A DNA stretch of 64,000 nucleotides from the NCBI GenBank assembly GCA_963535465.1, contig CAUSWF010000001.1:112225-176224 (forward strand). The letters are read 5' to 3'. The notes below the pieces were generated by a model that saw only the letters and a program-made list of their open reading frames with translations, made no database searches and was not told the origin of the DNA. Origin of the DNA: CAUSWF01 sp963535465. GTDB taxonomy: Bacteria; Bacillota_I; Bacilli_A; RF39; UBA660. Positions within the stretch are counted from its first letter, which is position 1, and each line of letters starts with the position of its first letter. Shown piece by piece: positions 34,171-43,206 of this stretch. Position numbers and translations under genes: made by a program.

Positions 34171-35443
34171 CTTTAAATTCGAAATAGAAATCAAGTATTC
34201 TTACAGAATCTCCTTCTTCTGCTCCTTTTTGTCTTAGAGCATCATCTATTCCCATTCTTCTCAATTTTTTAGCGAATCTATTTATTGCTTCATCTGATGT
34301 AAATTTAGTTAATTTAAATAAACGTTCTACTTCTTTTCCTGAAATTACCCATGTACCATCATCGTCTTTTAATATTTCAAATGGTTTTTCTTCTTTAAAC
34401 TTATACAGGATATGACTTTCTATTTCACTTTCTTGATATAGAGGAGTCTTTTCTATTGTTTCTAACATTTCACTTATTTTATCTACTACTTTTTGTAATC
34501 CCGTATTTGTTGCGGCACTTATTTCAAATATTTCTCTATCTTTTACTTTTTCTTTGAATTTTTCTAAATTTAGATGAGATCCTTCTATATCCATTTTATT
34601 AGCTATTATTATCTCTGGTTTGTCTAATAACTTCTTATTAAACTGTCCTAATTCTTTTCTTATTAATACATAATCTTCGTAAGGGTCTCTTCCTTCTAGT
34701 CCCGACATATCTATAACGTGAGCTATTACTCTAGTTCTTTCTATATGCTTTAAGAATTTATCTCCTAAACCTGCTCCTAGAGATGCTCCTTCTATTAATC
34801 CAGGCAAGTCTGCCATTACAAATGTTTTAGATGATGTAGCTCTACATACACCAAGATTTGGAGATAAAGTCGTAAAATGATAGGCTGCAATTTTAGGACG
34901 TGATTTTGATACACATGATATTATAGTTGATTTACCTACGCTTGGTAGTCCTACTAGTCCACAATCTGCTAAAAGTTTCAATTCAACTTTTAAATTTAGT
35001 TCTTCTCCTTCTTCTCCATTTTCTGAATAATCTGGAGCAGGATTTGCTCGTGTTTTAAGAGATACATTTCCTCTACCTCCACGTCCACCTTTAGCTATTA
35101 CTTCTCTTTGATTAGGTTTGTCTAAATCAGCTAAGATCATCCCTGTATCTATGTCTGTCACAACTGTTCCTACTGGCACTTTTACAACTAATGGATCACA
35201 TGATTTTCCATCTTGCATCTTACCTCTTCCACCTTCACCATTTTGTCCTTTAATTATCTTTTGATATCTTAAGTCAAGTAATGTATTTAGTCCTGTATCT
35301 GCGACGAAAACAATATCTTGTCCATGGCCACCATTTCCACCATAAGGTCCTCCCATTGGTACAAATTTTTCTCTCCTAAAGGCAGTACATCCACTACCAC
35401 CATCTCCTGCGATTACCTTAATTAATACTTCATCTACAAACAT
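34166..35443 (-). CDS. obg: Ribosome-assembly GTPase Obg
   Basis: A 425-residue GTPase in 50S maturation and stress control. The glycine-rich Obg domain spans 1-158 (GDGGSGCTAFRREKFVPMGG, GGRGGRGNVS). The G domain follows: G1 GLPSVGKST, G3 DLPGLIEGA, G4 NKMD. The C-terminal OCT domain (about 345-425) is present with WVISGKEVERLF and GVRILDFYFE-like SVRILDFYFEFKD. It is the last gene of the rplU-prp-rpmA-obg unit, separated from rpmA by a terminator that probably allows partial read-through. Confidence 0.97.
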   Translation of the reverse strand: MFVDEVLIKVIAGDGGSGCTAFRREKFVPMGGPYGGNGGHGQDIVFVADTGLNTLLDLRYQKIIKGQNGEGGRGKMQDGKSCDPLVVKVPVGTVVTDIDTGMILADLDKPNQREVIAKGGRGGRGNVSLKTRANPAPDYSENGEEGEELNLKVELKLLADCGLVGLPSVGKSTIISCVSKSRPKIAAYHFTTLSPNLGVCRATSSKTFVMADLPGLIEGASLGAGLGDKFLKHIERTRVIAHVIDMSGLEGRDPYEDYVLIRKELGQFNKKLLDKPEIIIANKMDIEGSHLNLEKFKEKVKDREIFEISAATNTGLQKVVDKISEMLETIEKTPLYQESEIESHILYKFKEEKPFEILKDDDGTWVISGKEVERLFKLTKFTSDEAINRFAKKLRRMGIDDALRQKGAEEGDSVRILDFYFEFKD

Positions 35444-35521
35444 TTAATCATCCCCTTTGAGTCATCATATTATATCAAACTATATTTAATTATACAATAT
35501 GTCTCGATTTATATAAACAAA

Positions 35522-35542
35522 AAAAGAACACTATGTTCTTTT
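35522..35542 (-). terminator. Terminator after rpmA
   Basis: AAAAGAACA and TGTTCTTTT form a 9-bp stem with a 3-nt loop at the L27 stop codon; a run of A on plus gives the T tract. Confidence 0.8.
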
Positions 35543-35831
35543 ATTTTGCTACTGGATATACAGAAACTTGTTTTCTTTTTCTATCGATGTGTTCAAATTT
35601 AACAACACCATCAATTGTAGTATATAATGTATCATCTTTGCCGATTTTTACATTTGTTCCTGGATAAACTTTAGTTCCTCTTTGACGATAAAGAATAGAA
35701 CCAGCTGTAACTGTTTGTCCATCTGCTGCTTTAGCTCCAAGTCTACGTCCTGCTGAATCACGTCCATTAGATGTAGAACCTTGTCCTTTGTGGTGGGCAA
35801 ATAGTTGAATATTTAACTTCATAAAATTCAT
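35541..35831 (-). CDS. rpmA: Ribosomal protein L27 with Prp-cleaved leader
   Basis: A 96-residue precursor. The mature L27 (AHHKGQGSTSNGRDSAGRRL and on) is preceded by the leader MNFMKLNIQLF, the extension found in Firmicutes that the Prp protease removes to expose the N-terminal tail reaching the peptidyl transferase centre. Cleavage is expected between Phe and Ala, by alignment with Met-processed L27 of other bacteria. prp lies immediately upstream. AAGGAGAGG fits the first ATG; a second ATG three codons later would still keep the MKLNIQLFA motif. Confidence 0.97.
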   Translation of the reverse strand: MNFMKLNIQLFAHHKGQGSTSNGRDSAGRRLGAKAADGQTVTAGSILYRQRGTKVYPGTNVKIGKDDTLYTTIDGVVKFEHIDRKRKQVSVYPVAK

Positions 35832-35832
35832 A

Positions 35833-36126
35833 TTACCTCTCCTTTACTTCAATGTTTTCAGGATATTCTTCCTGTAATTCTTTTAATAGTTTTATCATAT
35901 TAGTTAGTAATTTATTTGTTATATCATCACAACTAATATTATTAATCGTTACTCCCTCTTCACTTACCATATATTTAATAGAGTTTTCTTTTAATGTTAG
36001 ACAAGCATTAACTGTTGTTGTTAAGATGCTTGATGCTGCAGAACAAACTATATCGCGTCCATAGTCATCATACATTGCATGTCCTGACATTTTTATTTTG
36101 TTTTTTTCTACTATTACTTTTATCAT
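35833..36126 (-). CDS. prp: Ribosomal-processing cysteine protease Prp
   Basis: A 97-residue cysteine protease that trims L27. The catalytic pair is His16 (SGHAMYDDYG) and Cys28 (DIVCSAASSI), in the family arrangement. It lies between rplU and rpmA, one base ahead of rpmA and overlapping the rplU stop by one base. L32 in this window (41973-42182) carries the same cleavage motif as L27, so it may be a second substrate (inference). Confidence 0.95.
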   Translation of the reverse strand: MIKVIVEKNKIKMSGHAMYDDYGRDIVCSAASSILTTTVNACLTLKENSIKYMVSEEGVTINNISCDDITNKLLTNMIKLLKELQEEYPENIEVKER

Positions 36127-36425
36127 TAAGCTATCTTTGTTATTTTTATTAATGTATATGGTTGTCTGTGTCCTTGAGTATTACGATTAGAACGAGACTT
36201 AGCTTTATACTTGTAAACTCTTATTTTCTTTTGTTTACCGTGTTTAACAACTTCTCCTTCTACTGTAACATCTGTAAGGTAAGGATTTCCTACTTTTGCA
36301 TCAAGCATAAGTACTTCTTTGAAAACAACTTTATCTCCTGCTTTGGCATCAATCTTTTCTACATAGATTTCTTGTCCGTTTGTAACATAATATTGTTTTC
36401 CACCAACTTTAATTACTGCATTCAT
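36126..36425 (-). CDS. rplU: Ribosomal protein L21
   Basis: A 99-residue 50S protein. Seen: AVIKVGGKQYYV at the N-terminus, GNPYLTDVTVEGEVVKHGK and the signature YKAKSRSNRNTQGHRQPYT near the C-terminus. Normal length. First gene of the rplU-prp-rpmA-obg unit, behind a strong promoter and an L21-type leader RNA. AAGGAGG precedes the ATG. Confidence 0.98.
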   Translation of the reverse strand: MNAVIKVGGKQYYVTNGQEIYVEKIDAKAGDKVVFKEVLMLDAKVGNPYLTDVTVEGEVVKHGKQKKIRVYKYKAKSRSNRNTQGHRQPYTLIKITKIA

Positions 36426-36518
36426 GAATATACCTCCTTTATAATATCTAGACTCACTTTTGAGGTGGATTTCTCACTTTTACCTCTTCAATGTGGTTTG
36501 AGCATGAGGCTTCAAACG
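36426..36518 (-). ncRNA. L21 leader RNA (5' untranslated region of rplU)
   Basis: The roughly 90-nt leader can close with GACGT-proximal and GTCTA-type pairing near its two ends and contains GTTTGA/TCAAAC and CCTC/GAGG pairs, followed by the rplU ribosome-binding site. Its position, size and fold match the L21 leader element of Firmicutes, thought to mediate ribosomal-protein feedback. Identification is by context and visible pairing, not by a model search. Confidence 0.65.
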
Positions 36519-36523
36519 TCTAA

Positions 36524-36553
36524 ATTATAGCAAATTTTTATAGTTTATGTCAA
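36524..36553 (-). promoter_or_regulatory. Strong sigma-A promoter for rplU-prp-rpmA-obg
   Basis: Perfect TTGACA (36548-36553), 18-bp spacer and perfect TATAAT (36524-36529) with an extended -10 TGC. It is the best promoter match I found in the window. Confidence 0.85.
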
Positions 36554-36568
36554 TTATTTCCTACTTTT

Positions 36569-39500
36569 TTATACTACTTCTTTATATTTTTCATCTGCTA
36601 TCGAATATAAATAGCATTTAGTAGGCTTAGAAGTTTTATCTTCAATATATTTTTTATATCCATTTAATTGTTTTATATAAGCATCATCTTCTATATTTTT
36701 AAGTTTATAATCTACTATTATACAATATGAATCTGCTTCAATTAATAAATCTATTATTCCATGTTTTATAGTATCTTCTTTATACATAAATTCATATTCT
36801 TTATAAAAATTATTAGATAGATTATTTTGTATCAAATCAGTATTTATAAAGTTTAATACCTTTTCTTCTATATATTTATCTACTCCAGTAAATTTAGGAT
36901 TTAAGAAATTAGTTTCTTCTAATACTTTATGTACCTTGGTACCAAACTCCATCTTTTTTATATCTTCTTCTGATGGTAGTTTATTATTTTCTTTAGAGTA
37001 ATGTTCTTCTTTTATTTCAACTGGTTCTATATTTAATTCTCTTACTTCTAGTTTTTTACCAGTAAAATTCAATTGTTCTAGAGGTATTATATTTTTATAG
37101 TTAGGATCTGCTATACTTTCAGATGATTCTATTTCATCTGTAAATATCCCAAATATACTTTTTATCATGTCATAAAATGATGAATATTTACTTCTTATTC
37201 TTGTTTCTACAAATGAATCATTTCCATATTCTTCTTTTTCTATTTTTGCTAGAACTATTACTATTTTTTCTCTTGCTCTTGTTAAAGCGACATATAATAG
37301 TCTCATTCTTTCGCTTATTTCATCTTTCTTTTCTTTAGCTTTAATCATTTCTTTTATGAATGTATCATTATAATACTCATCAACTTTTGGTAAAACTATT
37401 CCATATTGATCTTTATAAGTTATTAAGTCTTTCGATTCACTTAAATTAAATTTAGATGAGAATCCTGCAAAATAACAAAGAGGATATTCTAGTCCTTTTG
37501 ATTTATGGATAGTCATAATATTTACTGAATTAGTTTCTCTTACAGAGTTTGTAAAATCTTTTTTATAATCATCTTCTAGTATTTTATTTAAATATTCTAT
37601 ACATTCTGTTAGACTATTTTTTTCTTGCAGATTTACAAATAATTCAGTTATTTTAGCTAATCTTTGTTTATACTCTTTAATATTTCCTATAGTTATTAAT
37701 TTATTTTCATAATCAAATGTATATAATACTTCAGTTAAGAATGTAGATGGTGTTTTTTGATCTAATACTTTAGATAATTCATATGACTTTTTATATAAAT
37801 CTGTATCATAGAATGTTTTACTATTTAATATTTCAAATATTTCTTGATCGCTTACACTATACAACATACTTCTCATTATAGATGTAAATACATATCTAAA
37901 ATCTATATCATATTTTTCTTCTTTAATATAAATTATTAGTTTTAATAAATTATTTATTATATAAATATCATCTTCTTTAGAAAGTGATAAGTCTTTTACT
38001 ATAGTAGATGGTATTTTATTGTATTCAAGTATCTTTTTATATAATTCAAAATCTTTTTTTGTTGGTAAAAGTATTGTTATATCTTTATATTCTATGTTTC
38101 TTTCTTTTCCTAGTGAAGAGTCATATACTTTAAATGTATTTAATTTTAAATTTATGTCTTTAGCAATTTGAAATGCTTCTTCTTCTGTTTTTGTTGTATT
38201 TTTAATTAAGTTTTTATCATCATACATCAATAATTCTGTATTATACATATCTATATTTTTAAAAGAATTATATTGTGTTAATCCAAATTTTAGTCTATGC
38301 GATACCTTGTAGTCTGCCCCACCTATTTCTTGGTCCATAAATCTTTCAAACATATCGTTTATACTATCTAGCACTTCTTCTCTTGATCTAAAATTTTCTA
38401 CTAAGTCTATTTTTATTCCTTCTACTCCTTCAGAGTAACTATTATATTTTTCTTTAAATATGTCTGGATTAGCATTTCTAAATCTATAGATTGATTGTTT
38501 TATATCTCCTACCATGTAGATATTATTTTTTGCTATTAAATTAATAAACTCTTCTTGTATATCTGATGTGTCTTGATATTCATCTATCATTATTTCAGCA
38601 AATTCATTTGTAAGACTTTCTTTTACTTCTCTGAAGTTTTTTATTAAGTTTATAGATTTTTTAGCTATATCTGTAAATGTATATAATTCATTTTTTTCTT
38701 TATATTTCATTAATTCTTCATGTAGGTGTTTTATTATGCATATTATTTCTAATGTATTTTCTTTTGTACTTATAATGTCATCAATTAACTCTTTTTCTTC
38801 TTTTTTTGTTAGAGATATTAATTCATCAATTAAGTCTTTTAATTCTTGTTTTAAAGTCTTTACTTCTTCTGTTTGATTATTAGGTAATCTAGGAATTATA
38901 ATGTTAGAATTTTCTCTTATTTCGTTATATGTATTAGATTTTGATAACTTTTCTATATCTAGTATTATTTTGTTAGTATAGTCAGAATCTATTTCATTTT
39001 CTAACAGTTTAAAGACATCATATATTTCATTTACTTTTTCTTTTAGAAAGTCAGTATATTCTTTAATTAATTTGTCTATAAATTCATTAGAAAAATATTT
39101 TTCTTCATAGCTATTTAAATATTCTTCTATATTGGTTTTTAATTCTAATTTTGAATATATTTTTAATATTAATTTTCTTATATCATCATCACTTTTTAGT
39201 GAAAAATCTCGTATTAAATTTGCAAATGCAGGTTTTTCTTCTTGATATAATTCATTAAATATATTTTCTAATATCTTTTCTTTTTCTATTAGTATTATAG
39301 TTTCTTCTGCTGGTGTTATATTATTAGTAATATTTAATAGATAATGATATTTTTTTAATATTGCTAGAGAAAAAGAATCAAATGTTGTTATATAACTGCT
39401 GTCTACAAGTGATGCTTCTTCTTCAAAGTTTTCTTTTATAAGTTTACTTTTAATACGTTCTTTCATTTCTTTCGCAGCGGCATTAGTAAATGTTAAGATA

Positions 39501-39649
39501 AGTAGATTATTAGGCTTTATACCTTCTTTTACCAGTCTTAAAACTCTTTCTGTAAGTACTGCAGTTTTTCCTGAACCTGCTCCGGCTGAAATGATGATAT
39601 TTTTACCAGATGTAGTTATTGCTTTTTGTTGATTTTCTGTAAAATTCAT
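36569..39649 (-). CDS. addA: AddA helicase-nuclease subunit
   Basis: A 1026-residue UvrD-like helicase with a C-terminal RecB-type nuclease; with AddB it resects DNA ends. Seen: Walker A SAGAGSGKTAVLTERV near residue 25, LTFTNAAAKEMKERI, MIDEYQDTSDIQ, VGDIKQSIYRFRNA, MTIHKSKGLEYPLCYFAG and LLYVALTRAREKIVI; the nuclease motif VDYKLKN lies near the end. It is about 200 residues shorter than Bacillus AddA. I start at the ATG at 39649 with GGAAGGTGA ahead; a GTG 9 nt upstream is too close to that site. It follows addB by 1 base. Confidence 0.95.
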   Translation of the reverse strand: MNFTENQQKAITTSGKNIIISAGAGSGKTAVLTERVLRLVKEGIKPNNLLILTFTNAAAKEMKERIKSKLIKENFEEEASLVDSSYITTFDSFSLAILKKYHYLLNITNNITPAEETIILIEKEKILENIFNELYQEEKPAFANLIRDFSLKSDDDIRKLILKIYSKLELKTNIEEYLNSYEEKYFSNEFIDKLIKEYTDFLKEKVNEIYDVFKLLENEIDSDYTNKIILDIEKLSKSNTYNEIRENSNIIIPRLPNNQTEEVKTLKQELKDLIDELISLTKKEEKELIDDIISTKENTLEIICIIKHLHEELMKYKEKNELYTFTDIAKKSINLIKNFREVKESLTNEFAEIMIDEYQDTSDIQEEFINLIAKNNIYMVGDIKQSIYRFRNANPDIFKEKYNSYSEGVEGIKIDLVENFRSREEVLDSINDMFERFMDQEIGGADYKVSHRLKFGLTQYNSFKNIDMYNTELLMYDDKNLIKNTTKTEEEAFQIAKDINLKLNTFKVYDSSLGKERNIEYKDITILLPTKKDFELYKKILEYNKIPSTIVKDLSLSKEDDIYIINNLLKLIIYIKEEKYDIDFRYVFTSIMRSMLYSVSDQEIFEILNSKTFYDTDLYKKSYELSKVLDQKTPSTFLTEVLYTFDYENKLITIGNIKEYKQRLAKITELFVNLQEKNSLTECIEYLNKILEDDYKKDFTNSVRETNSVNIMTIHKSKGLEYPLCYFAGFSSKFNLSESKDLITYKDQYGIVLPKVDEYYNDTFIKEMIKAKEKKDEISERMRLLYVALTRAREKIVIVLAKIEKEEYGNDSFVETRIRSKYSSFYDMIKSIFGIFTDEIESSESIADPNYKNIIPLEQLNFTGKKLEVRELNIEPVEIKEEHYSKENNKLPSEEDIKKMEFGTKVHKVLEETNFLNPKFTGVDKYIEEKVLNFINTDLIQNNLSNNFYKEYEFMYKEDTIKHGIIDLLIEADSYCIIVDYKLKNIEDDAYIKQLNGYKKYIEDKTSKPTKCYLYSIADEKYKEVV

Positions 39650-39650
39650 C

Positions 39651-41915
39651 TTATTCACCTTCCTTTATAAAACTTAAATCTTCTACTTTTTCTAAAAATT
39701 TAGTATCTTTATCTTTTTTAAAGCATATATCTCTAAACTTACAATATTCACAAGAAATATTTTCTTTATTATAAATTTTAGGATTTATATCAAATTTTCT
39801 ATTCAAAATATTATCTATTTTTTCATTTATTATTTTTTCTGTATATTTATAGAATGCTTCTTCATCTTTTTCTGCTATTATTTTTTTAGTTTTAAACTGC
39901 TCTTTATCATATTTTAATCCTTTTATATATGTACTTTTTTCAAAATCTGGATTAAATACTTCTATATTTTCTATTTTGTCAGTAGTATACCCTTCTAATC
40001 TGTATTTTAGTAATGGATCTTTTTCTTCACCTTTTGTCTTTGGAAACAATATTTTTTGATAATACAGACCAGTCATAGATTCATTATTAAATAAATTAGA
40101 TTTTTTTATTAAGTACATATATGTTGGCAATTGAAGATGAAGACCATATTTCATTAGATTAAGATTAGTATCTATAGAACCTGTTTTATAGTCTATTACT
40201 GAATACATTGTCTTATTATTTTTTTCTTGATACATTATTTTATCTATTTTACCAGTAAATACTGATTGAATTGGTTTATCTAATTCGATATTAATGCTTT
40301 TTTCAAGTATAAAATTATTAAAGCCTGATTCTTTTTCTTGATTCTTTAGTACTTCTATTAATTTTATTAATTCTTCTTTTAATTTTATCAATAAGAATTT
40401 TTCTTTTGGAGATAATTCTTTTTTATTTATAAAATTATTCCATTCAATTTCAAAGACAAAATCATCATTTATATATTTTGATAACACTTCATGATATAGA
40501 CTTCCAATAAAGGCACTAAAATTATCTTCATATTTATCTAGTTTTAAGATATGAGTTAAATAATATTTAAATGAACATTCTGCATAAGTATTGATATGAG
40601 TATAAGAAAATATTAATTTCTCGATATATTTTTTAAAAGTATTTTCATCTATTCCAGTATATGAATTATCATATTTTTTATAATCTATTTTGTATGTGCT
40701 TGATAGTTTTTCTAAGTCTTCTACTACTGTTCCATATGTATAATATTCATCCATTAATTCACATAATATTTTTTTATTATAAGTGTTTGAATAATTTAGT
40801 AATATATCTCCTTTTACTATCTTTATATTCATATCTTTTATAAGAGATGATTTAGTATAGCTTTGACTACCTTCTAATTTATATGATAGATATATATTTT
40901 TAGTATTCGATATAATACTTTTCCACATTAGTTTATTTCTTTTATTTAGATAAGAAGTACTATACATGTCTAATTCTTCTTTTTCTTTATCTTCTATATA
41001 AGAAATATCTTTTAGTTTTTTTGGAATATTTTCTTCATTTAATCCTAGGAAAAATATATATTCATCTTCTTTTGGTTTTGTTTCTTCTAAATTAATTATT
41101 TTTACAGCATTTTTATATTTTTTATTTTTAAAATATGTATGTTTTAATTTATCAATAAATATAACATCATATGATTTTCTACCTTCTATTTTAGTTAGTT
41201 CTAAAAGAACGTTTTTTATCATAGAATTTATTTCGCTATTCTTTTGACTTTCTATAAATACTCTATTTTTTAAAAAGTCTTGTACTACTTTTGTTTGGTA
41301 TATAGAGTCTTTTTTCTCTAAGTTAACAGGAATTTTAAAGTCTCTAAATATTTTTTCTATATAATAGTTATACTCTTCATCTATGTTAGATAGATATATC
41401 TTATTTATATCTATATTTTCTTCTATCATTTTAGCTATATATGATGCGACTCCTGCGACTTCTTGTTCTACTAATTCATATTCTTTTACTACTAAGTCTT
41501 TTTCTAATACTTTGTATTCTACTTTAGTATTAAATAATTTTTCTTCATATAAATCTAGGTTATTGTAGCCTACTACTTCTATGTCTAAACCTTCTATATA
41601 ATTTTTAAAATTAGGGTTTTCTTCTATTAAATTTTCTTCTTGTAATTTTCTTTTTAATTCTTTTAAGTAATTTAATTTAGAAGATTTATATACTTTATTT
41701 ATATCTATATTTCTTAGTGATTCTAAATATATTTTTGCTATTTCTATATTCAAATTATATTTTTCTATTAAATATGACAAAGCTCTTACGTCATAATTAT
41801 AATAATTTGAAAGATATTCTTCTTTAGTCATATATTTTATATTAGATAATTTATTATTATTTTCTTCTAATAATAGTCTTTTTTTATTACTGTTAGGAGT
41901 TATTATTAATTTCAT
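39651..41915 (-). CDS. addB: Compact AddB/RexB-like nuclease subunit
   Basis: A 754-residue partner of AddA, far shorter than the roughly 1160 of Bacillus AddB. The N-terminus has no Walker A loop. The C-terminal nuclease is intact: VIDYKTGSI (PD-(D/E)XK motif) and the four iron-sulfur Cys at 447 (AECSFKYYL), 722, 725 and 731 (CEYCKFRDIC), in the AddB order. So the nuclease/iron-sulfur part is kept while the N-terminal helicase-like part is reduced. Identification rests on those motifs and on the overlap-spaced addA downstream. Confidence 0.88.
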   Translation of the reverse strand: MKLIITPNSNKKRLLLEENNNKLSNIKYMTKEEYLSNYYNYDVRALSYLIEKYNLNIEIAKIYLESLRNIDINKVYKSSKLNYLKELKRKLQEENLIEENPNFKNYIEGLDIEVVGYNNLDLYEEKLFNTKVEYKVLEKDLVVKEYELVEQEVAGVASYIAKMIEENIDINKIYLSNIDEEYNYYIEKIFRDFKIPVNLEKKDSIYQTKVVQDFLKNRVFIESQKNSEINSMIKNVLLELTKIEGRKSYDVIFIDKLKHTYFKNKKYKNAVKIINLEETKPKEDEYIFFLGLNEENIPKKLKDISYIEDKEKEELDMYSTSYLNKRNKLMWKSIISNTKNIYLSYKLEGSQSYTKSSLIKDMNIKIVKGDILLNYSNTYNKKILCELMDEYYTYGTVVEDLEKLSSTYKIDYKKYDNSYTGIDENTFKKYIEKLIFSYTHINTYAECSFKYYLTHILKLDKYEDNFSAFIGSLYHEVLSKYINDDFVFEIEWNNFINKKELSPKEKFLLIKLKEELIKLIEVLKNQEKESGFNNFILEKSINIELDKPIQSVFTGKIDKIMYQEKNNKTMYSVIDYKTGSIDTNLNLMKYGLHLQLPTYMYLIKKSNLFNNESMTGLYYQKILFPKTKGEEKDPLLKYRLEGYTTDKIENIEVFNPDFEKSTYIKGLKYDKEQFKTKKIIAEKDEEAFYKYTEKIINEKIDNILNRKFDINPKIYNKENISCEYCKFRDICFKKDKDTKFLEKVEDLSFIKEGE

Positions 41916-41963
41916 ATTATACCTCTTTATTTATTATACTATATATGTAATATATATAAAATA

Positions 41964-41987
41964 AAAGAAGCATTATTCTGCTTCTTT
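41964..41987 (-). terminator. Terminator after rpmF
   Basis: AAAGAAGCA and TGCTTCTTT form a 9-bp stem with a 6-nt loop over the rpmF stop codon. Confidence 0.8.
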
Positions 41988-42182
41988 AACGTTTAATACT
42001 TTTTTACCATTGTAGTATCCACACTTAGTACATACTCTATGTGGCTTAATTACTGCCTTACATTGTGGGCAAGTAACTGTTCCTGGAGTTTCTAATGCAT
42101 TATGACTTCTTCTCATTCTTTTTCTAGTCTTTGAAACTCTATGGAATGGAACTGCGAATAATTGGATATTTAATTTCATCAT
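41973..42182 (-). CDS. rpmF: Ribosomal protein L32 with an L27-type Prp leader
   Basis: A 69-residue protein. From residue 10 it is a normal L32: AVPFHRVSKTRKRMRRSHNA and a zinc ribbon CPQC...CTKCGYY. Other L32 proteins begin (M)AVPFRR; here the leader MMKLNIQLF precedes that Ala. MKLNIQLFA is identical to the leader of L27 in this genome (35541-35831) but uses different codons at several positions. The start is fixed by an AGGAGG site 7 nt ahead of two adjacent ATGs, so the extension is not a mis-call. Prp-type cleavage would yield a canonical mature L32. yceD lies upstream and overlaps. Confidence 0.95.
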   Translation of the reverse strand: MMKLNIQLFAVPFHRVSKTRKRMRRSHNALETPGTVTCPQCKAVIKPHRVCTKCGYYNGKKVLNVKEAE

Positions 42183-42664
42183 ATTTTTACCTCCTCGTCA
42201 TTTTCTTCTATAGATAGATTTTTAAATGGGTTATTGGAAGTATTAGGTACATCTTCTTCACTAATTAATTTCCAACCATTCCCTTGAAATTTACTGAGAT
42301 CTTCTACCTTAGTAAATCTTAAGGGGACCTCTAGTTCAATATTTTCCCATAAAAGTTGAAAAATATCAAGTTTATTTTCACTTTTTTTGTAAAAATCATC
42401 TAATATATCCTCATAATTTATATTAATTTCGTAGTCAACTGGTTCTAGTGAGATAGAATCTTTTAATTTAACTACACCTTTAATATTACATTTTATATAG
42501 TCTTTTGTATGGTCATCTATACACTTTCCTACTCTTCCTGTTACAGTAATATCTGTTATTTCTTCTACCATTTCATCATCAATATATTCTTTTGGTATAG
42601 AGTAAGTTCCAGATATATCTACATATTCTTCTAAGTTATAATGTAAGTTTGATAAGTCTATCAT
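42179..42664 (-). CDS. yceD: YceD/DUF177 family protein
   Basis: A 161-residue acidic cytoplasmic protein, the usual upstream partner of rpmF, implicated in 23S rRNA/large-subunit assembly. Seen: VTVTGRVGKCIDD and YIKCNIKGVV strands with the DUF177 spacing, followed by an acidic stretch and an LDIFQLLWENIELEVPLR segment. It overlaps both its neighbours by about 4 nt (ATGATGA at its 3' end), so it is co-translated with L32. GAGGAGG precedes the ATG. Confidence 0.88.
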   Translation of the reverse strand: MIDLSNLHYNLEEYVDISGTYSIPKEYIDDEMVEEITDITVTGRVGKCIDDHTKDYIKCNIKGVVKLKDSISLEPVDYEININYEDILDDFYKKSENKLDIFQLLWENIELEVPLRFTKVEDLSKFQGNGWKLISEEDVPNTSNNPFKNLSIEENDEEVKI

Positions 42665-43206
42665 AAAACCTCCTCTACTTTAATAATTCCATAGTAGTAA
42701 GGTTCTACTCCTATTGGTACACCATCATTTGATGATACCCATATTCTTATTGAATAATCTAATTTTCCTAATTCAGCTATTTCTTCTATTGGCATTTGAT
42801 TATTTTCTAACTCGCTAAGAGTATATATTACAGGTTCATTTGACCCTTTCTTTAGTGCAACTCTTATATTTTGATGATTTATTCTATACTTTTCTTTATT
42901 TTCAGCACTATATTTCTTTCCATCTTCTTTTATAGTTATTTTAAATTTTGTTGGTATTGTTAAATTGTTTTTTATGGTAAAAGAATATGGATTAGTAGAA
43001 AGACCTACTGAGTCGGGTAACGATGTTTTATTACTTAGTGTTATTTTATTCCCCGTTGATTCATGAAATGATACTTCGATATTATCAGATTTATAATCAA
43101 CTACTTTTTCTTTATTATAATAGTTATATATCATATATACAGAAATAGATGCGAATAATAATATAAGTGTTATCTTAAATAAATTAGTTATTATCAATTT
43201 CTTCAT
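42661..43206 (-). CDS. Exported beta-rich protein, TasA/camelysin-like (tentative)
   Basis: A 181-residue protein with an N-terminal membrane segment (about 8-27) and an extracytoplasmic beta-rich domain. The stretch KITLSNKTSLPDSVGLST then NPYSFTIKNNLTIPTKFKI resembles the pattern 'ITL-N--P-SD--GL-T-PY-FT--N-G---' of TasA/camelysin-type proteins and small relatives. This similarity is by eye. Its ribosome-binding site lies in the end of the MYG1 gene, which it overlaps by 23 nt, and it overlaps yceD by 4 nt. Function unknown. Confidence 0.7.
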   Translation of the reverse strand: MKKLIITNLFKITLILLFASISVYMIYNYYNKEKVVDYKSDNIEVSFHESTGNKITLSNKTSLPDSVGLSTNPYSFTIKNNLTIPTKFKITIKEDGKKYSAENKEKYRINHQNIRVALKKGSNEPVIYTLSELENNQMPIEEIAELGKLDYSIRIWVSSNDGVPIGVEPYYYGIIKVEEVL

